A stretch of 7,382 bases of DNA, from the NCBI GenBank assembly GCA_049509915.1, contig JBEKZL010000393.1:1-7382 (forward strand), written 5' to 3'. The notes below the pieces were generated by a model. That model ran no database searches and was not told where the DNA came from. It saw only the letters and a program-made list of their open reading frames with translations. Below are positions 7,218 to 7,382 of this stretch, piece by piece; positions within the stretch are counted from its first letter, which is position 1; each line of letters begins with the position of its first letter. The position numbers were made by a program, and so were the translations under genes. The DNA comes from JBEKYD01 sp049509915. Lineage in GTDB: Bacteria > Acidobacteriota > Terriglobia > Bryobacterales > Bryobacteraceae.

Positions 7218-7382
7218 ATGAAAACGATCTGCCTTGTCGCGATTTGCCTTGCCTTGGCCTCGGACGTTCGTGCCGCGGGCTTCGAGACCACCCGCGTGAA
7301 AGTCGCCATCGCGGGCGGCGAAGCGCCGTTCTGGACCCTACAGTCGAAAGGCGGGCCGGCCGCGCTGGACATCTTGCCGCCG
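7218..7382 (+). CDS. Secreted protein of unknown function, 3' end missing
   Basis: The first 55 codons are present and the frame is open to the window edge. The N-terminus MKTICLVAICLALA followed by SDVRA and then AGFETT is a typical Sec signal peptide: a lysine, a hydrophobic core, and a probable signal peptidase I site after the A of VRA near residue 19. The mature start (FETTRVKVAIAGGEAPFWTLQ) looks like beta-strand, but I do not recognise a family. It begins 11 bases after the membrane protein stop, so it is probably co-transcribed and may be an extracytoplasmic partner of the export module or simply the next gene. Confidence 0.7.
   Translation, partial: MKTICLVAICLALASDVRAAGFETTRVKVAIAGGEAPFWTLQSKGGPAALDILPP

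Overview
The window is GC-rich bacterial DNA with every supported gene on the + strand. It most resembles an acidobacterium, probably of the Solibacter/Bryobacter group. The main reason is the long two-module FtsX/MacB-type permease of the 'acidobacterial duplicated orphan permease' (ADOP) type, including its typical YALRMLLGSPGFTAVALISL entry segment. The taxonomic call rests on family recognition, not on a marker gene.

Layout: (1) 3-1718 is the 3' part of a glycoside-hydrolase-like TIM-barrel protein whose start lies left of the window. (2) 1719-2083 is a non-coding gap of about 365 bp. It holds two unrelated inverted repeats only 15 bp apart (1804-1883 and 1899-1964), then an AT-rich promoter-like stretch and a good ribosome binding site. 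(3) 2084-2786 is an ABC-2-type ATP-binding gene that is broken as read. Its first 31 codons are in one frame, and the sequence then jumps to another frame just before the Q-loop region. The Walker A loop is lost while signature, Walker B, D-loop and H-loop are kept. (4) 2787-5501 is the ADOP-type permease (904 aa from the chosen GTG), in the same open frame as the ATPase remnant. (5) 5512-7206 is a 564-aa membrane protein with about twelve hydrophobic segments. (6) 7218-7382 is the beginning of a secreted protein with a signal peptide, cut by the window end.

Genes 3 to 6 are tightly packed (gaps of 10-11 bp after the permease and after the membrane protein) and look like one transcription unit starting near 2018-2024. 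The likely unit is an export module: a cytoplasmic ATPase of the ABC-2 exporter class, a many-pass membrane protein that could be its true channel partner, and a MacB/FtsX-like permease with large extracytoplasmic domains. As the sequence stands the ATPase cannot bind ATP normally. Either the module has decayed here or the assembly has lost roughly 150 bases near 2176. No transported substrate can be read from the sequence. The best candidates for something not well described are the ATPase/ADOP/12-segment membrane protein triad and the nested 10-bp-period palindrome at 1804-1883.
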